From assembly GCA_964558235.1 (NCBI GenBank), contig CAZLCK010000034.1:1-15557 (forward strand): a stretch of DNA of 15,557 nucleotides, in the 5' to 3' direction. Source of the stretch: CAZLCK01 sp964558235 (GTDB lineage: Bacteria; Actinomycetota; Coriobacteriia; Coriobacteriales; CADBOM01). Under the pieces are notes generated by a model, which saw nothing but the letters and a program-made list of their open reading frames with translations, did no database searches and was not told the origin of the DNA. Below, in pieces: positions 14,301 through 15,557 of this stretch (position 1 is the stretch's first letter; the number at the start of each line of letters is the position of its first letter). Both the position numbers and the translations under genes were made by a program.

Positions 14301-14343
14301 GTAAGTATATTGATTCAGCGTAAGTATCGCACATCGATGTGCG
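14301..14343. promoter_or_regulatory. Operator-like repeats in the divergent HxlR/NTF2-like promoter region
   Basis: CGCACATCGATGTGCG (14328-14343) is a perfect 16-bp palindrome, flanked by AGTA and TACT one base out of register on the left side. In addition GTAAGTAT occurs twice in direct orientation (14301-14308 and 14320-14327). GTAAGTA/TACTTAC-like elements are reported for several HxlR/DUF24 operators, as I recall. The position, between two divergent genes, fits shared control. Confidence 0.6.
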
Positions 14344-14417
14344 TACTATTTCTATATGTAATTCTATTATAAATTCGATTTGTTAAATGAATAGTGTTAG
14401 AAAGTGAGGCAATAAAA

Positions 14418-14756
14418 ATGAGTAACGCAACAATTAGTGACCATCTAGATATTTTAGATGCGGCACAGCTTTACATAGACGGATGCGCACAAGGCGATGG
14501 AAGTCTAATGAAGCCGGCATTTCATACAAGTGCAACTATTAATGGCGAGCCAATTCAGACTCTATTTGATGGTGTAGATGAGGCTGGAGTCACAGATTCC
14601 AAAGCACAGGTAGATATCTTGGATGTTGTTAATGATATTGCTGTGATTCGTATTACTTTAGAGAATTATCATGGTTCGAACTACATCGATTTTCATGCGC
14701 TTAAGAAAGATGAAAGCGGATGGAAGATTATGGCAAAGGTGTTTACTACCGCGTAA
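14418..14756 (+). CDS. Small NTF2-like protein (lumazine-binding-like/SnoaL-type fold)
   Basis: Cytoplasmic protein of 112 residues without signal or membrane segment. The sequence DHLDILDAAQLYIDGCAQGDGSLMKPAFHTSATINGE and the ending DESGWKIMAKVFTTA are typical of the NTF2-like superfamily, especially the group named putative lumazine-binding. Members include enzymes and ligand binders, so a function cannot be assigned. ATG at 14418 is supported by GTGAGG eight bases upstream; a GTG at 14394 in the same frame lacks such a site. It is divergent from the HxlR-type regulator and probably controlled by it, perhaps in response to an electrophile or oxidant. Confidence 0.8.
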   Translation: MSNATISDHLDILDAAQLYIDGCAQGDGSLMKPAFHTSATINGEPIQTLFDGVDEAGVTDSKAQVDILDVVNDIAVIRITLENYHGSNYIDFHALKKDESGWKIMAKVFTTA

Positions 14757-14784
14757 CAGTTAAGTGCGAGCTCACTCCTTGCTA

Positions 14785-15501
14785 TTAGTTGGCGAAAACC
14801 TCTCCAATCTTCTCATTGATGATCAAATCAGCCCTGCCATCATAAGGTGTTGAGCTCTCATTGATTAATACCAAACGATCTCCAATATAGTAGTCAAGCA
14901 GACTTGCCGCCGGATAGACCATAAGAGATGTCCCTGCCACAATAAAAACATCAGCTTTACGAACAGCGTCTAAAGCACTTTCTAGCACTTGCGTATCTAA
15001 GGCCTCGCCAAATAAAACCACTGCGGGTCTAACCAGTCCACCGCACTCGCAATAGGGAACATCACTGCTATTAATTACCTTTTCAAGTGGATAGTCTTTA
15101 CCACATTCCATGCAATAGAAGCGGTTAGCATTTCCGTGCAACTCAAGCACATTTTTACTTCCGGCTTTTTGATGTAGTCCATCTGCATTTTGGGTAATAA
15201 CAGCTTTAAGCTTGCCTTCTTGCTCCAGCTGCGCTAAGCGGATGTGTGCTCGGTTGGGTTCCATACTGCTATTCCATTTGCTCGACTCGCGCGAAAATTC
15301 ATAGAACTTATCAGGATGTGCCAAAAAATAGTCATGCGACAAAATGGTCTCTAAAGGTATATCACGTTTTTGCTTGTAGAGTCCGTGCGAGCCTCTAAAA
15401 TCTGGAATTCCACTTTCGGTTGAAACTCCAGCGCCACCGAAGAAAACAAGGTAGCGACTCTTATCAATCCATTCTTTTAGCTGCTCGATTTTTTCTTGCA
15501 T
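14785..15501 (-). CDS. cobB: Sirtuin NAD-dependent protein deacylase
   Basis: Cytoplasmic enzyme that removes acyl groups from lysine using NAD, releasing nicotinamide and O-acyl-ADP-ribose; 238 residues, normal for bacterial Sir2. Motifs: GAGVSTESGIPDFRG (23-37), TQNADGLH (103-110), catalytic His122 in LELHGN, zinc Cys 130, 133, 151 and 153 (CMECG and CECGG), and GTSLMVYPAASLL. The zinc site has a short CxC second half rather than CxxC, as in several bacterial relatives. ATG at 15501. It is convergent with the NTF2-like gene, 28 bp apart. The preferred acyl group cannot be told from what I see. Confidence 0.93.
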   Translation of the reverse strand: MQEKIEQLKEWIDKSRYLVFFGGAGVSTESGIPDFRGSHGLYKQKRDIPLETILSHDYFLAHPDKFYEFSRESSKWNSSMEPNRAHIRLAQLEQEGKLKAVITQNADGLHQKAGSKNVLELHGNANRFYCMECGKDYPLEKVINSSDVPYCECGGLVRPAVVLFGEALDTQVLESALDAVRKADVFIVAGTSLMVYPAASLLDYYIGDRLVLINESSTPYDGRADLIINEKIGEVFAN

Positions 15502-15557
15502 ATGGCGTTCTCTTATCTAAATTTCGTCTTTATTAACAATCGTAAGTTCTGATTTTA

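Noticed and set aside
14757..14784. Possible terminator between the NTF2-like and sirtuin genes (AGTGCGAGCTCACT)
   Set aside because: Arms have mismatches, the stem is short and no T-run follows.
1..15557. CRISPR arrays, tRNA or rRNA genes, insertion sequences, toxin-antitoxin pairs
   Set aside because: No regularly spaced repeats, no cloverleaf or rRNA sequence noticed, no transposase or integrase frames.

Overview
The window looks like chromosomal DNA of an anaerobic bacterium of low to moderate GC content. An NfnAB-type electron-bifurcating transhydrogenase points to an anaerobe. The M3-family oligopeptidase, a lipoprotein solute-binding protein with a Gram-positive-style signal, a DUF1836 regulator and a YczE-like membrane protein fit Coriobacteriia (Atopobium/Olsenella-like) or a clostridial Firmicute. 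The taxon is an inference; no rRNA or tRNA is present to fix it.

Layout. (1) 1-1508: 3' part of an M3 oligopeptidase (PepF type), meeting tail to tail a small Xre-type regulator with two membrane segments (1505-1999, minus). (2) 2061-3351: regulatory DNA around a DUF1836 putative regulator (minus), with several inverted and direct repeats. (3) 3352-10329: the centrepiece, a seven-gene plus-strand cluster. It encodes a 50-residue peptide missing from ordinary gene calls, two tandem radical SAM/SPASM enzymes joined to it by stop-start overlaps, and a four-gene YnjBCD-like ABC importer (lipoprotein, two permeases, ATPase). A strong hairpin lies between the binding protein and the permeases. (4) 10475-11200: YczE/YitT-like membrane protein, followed by a bidirectional terminator. 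(5) 11347-13577 (minus): nfnA-nfnB, overlapping genes. (6) 13951-14756: divergent pair, an HxlR/DUF24 regulator and a small NTF2-like protein, sharing a perfect 16-bp palindrome. (7) 14785-15501 (minus): sirtuin NAD-dependent deacylase.

The most interesting system is the peptide / twin radical SAM / importer cluster. The sequence supports a RiPP-like (ribosomally made, enzymatically modified) product: a short Lys-rich peptide with a single Cys in the motif YEFRACGGS, and two SPASM maturases translationally coupled to it. No exporter, leader protease or immunity gene is visible, while a complete binding-protein-dependent importer follows in the same orientation. I therefore favour a cofactor-like or metallophore-like role, with the importer recovering the product, its metal complex or a related substrate, over a classical bacteriocin. 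That role is inference. The cluster also appears more AT-rich by eye than the nfn region, which would fit acquisition by transfer.
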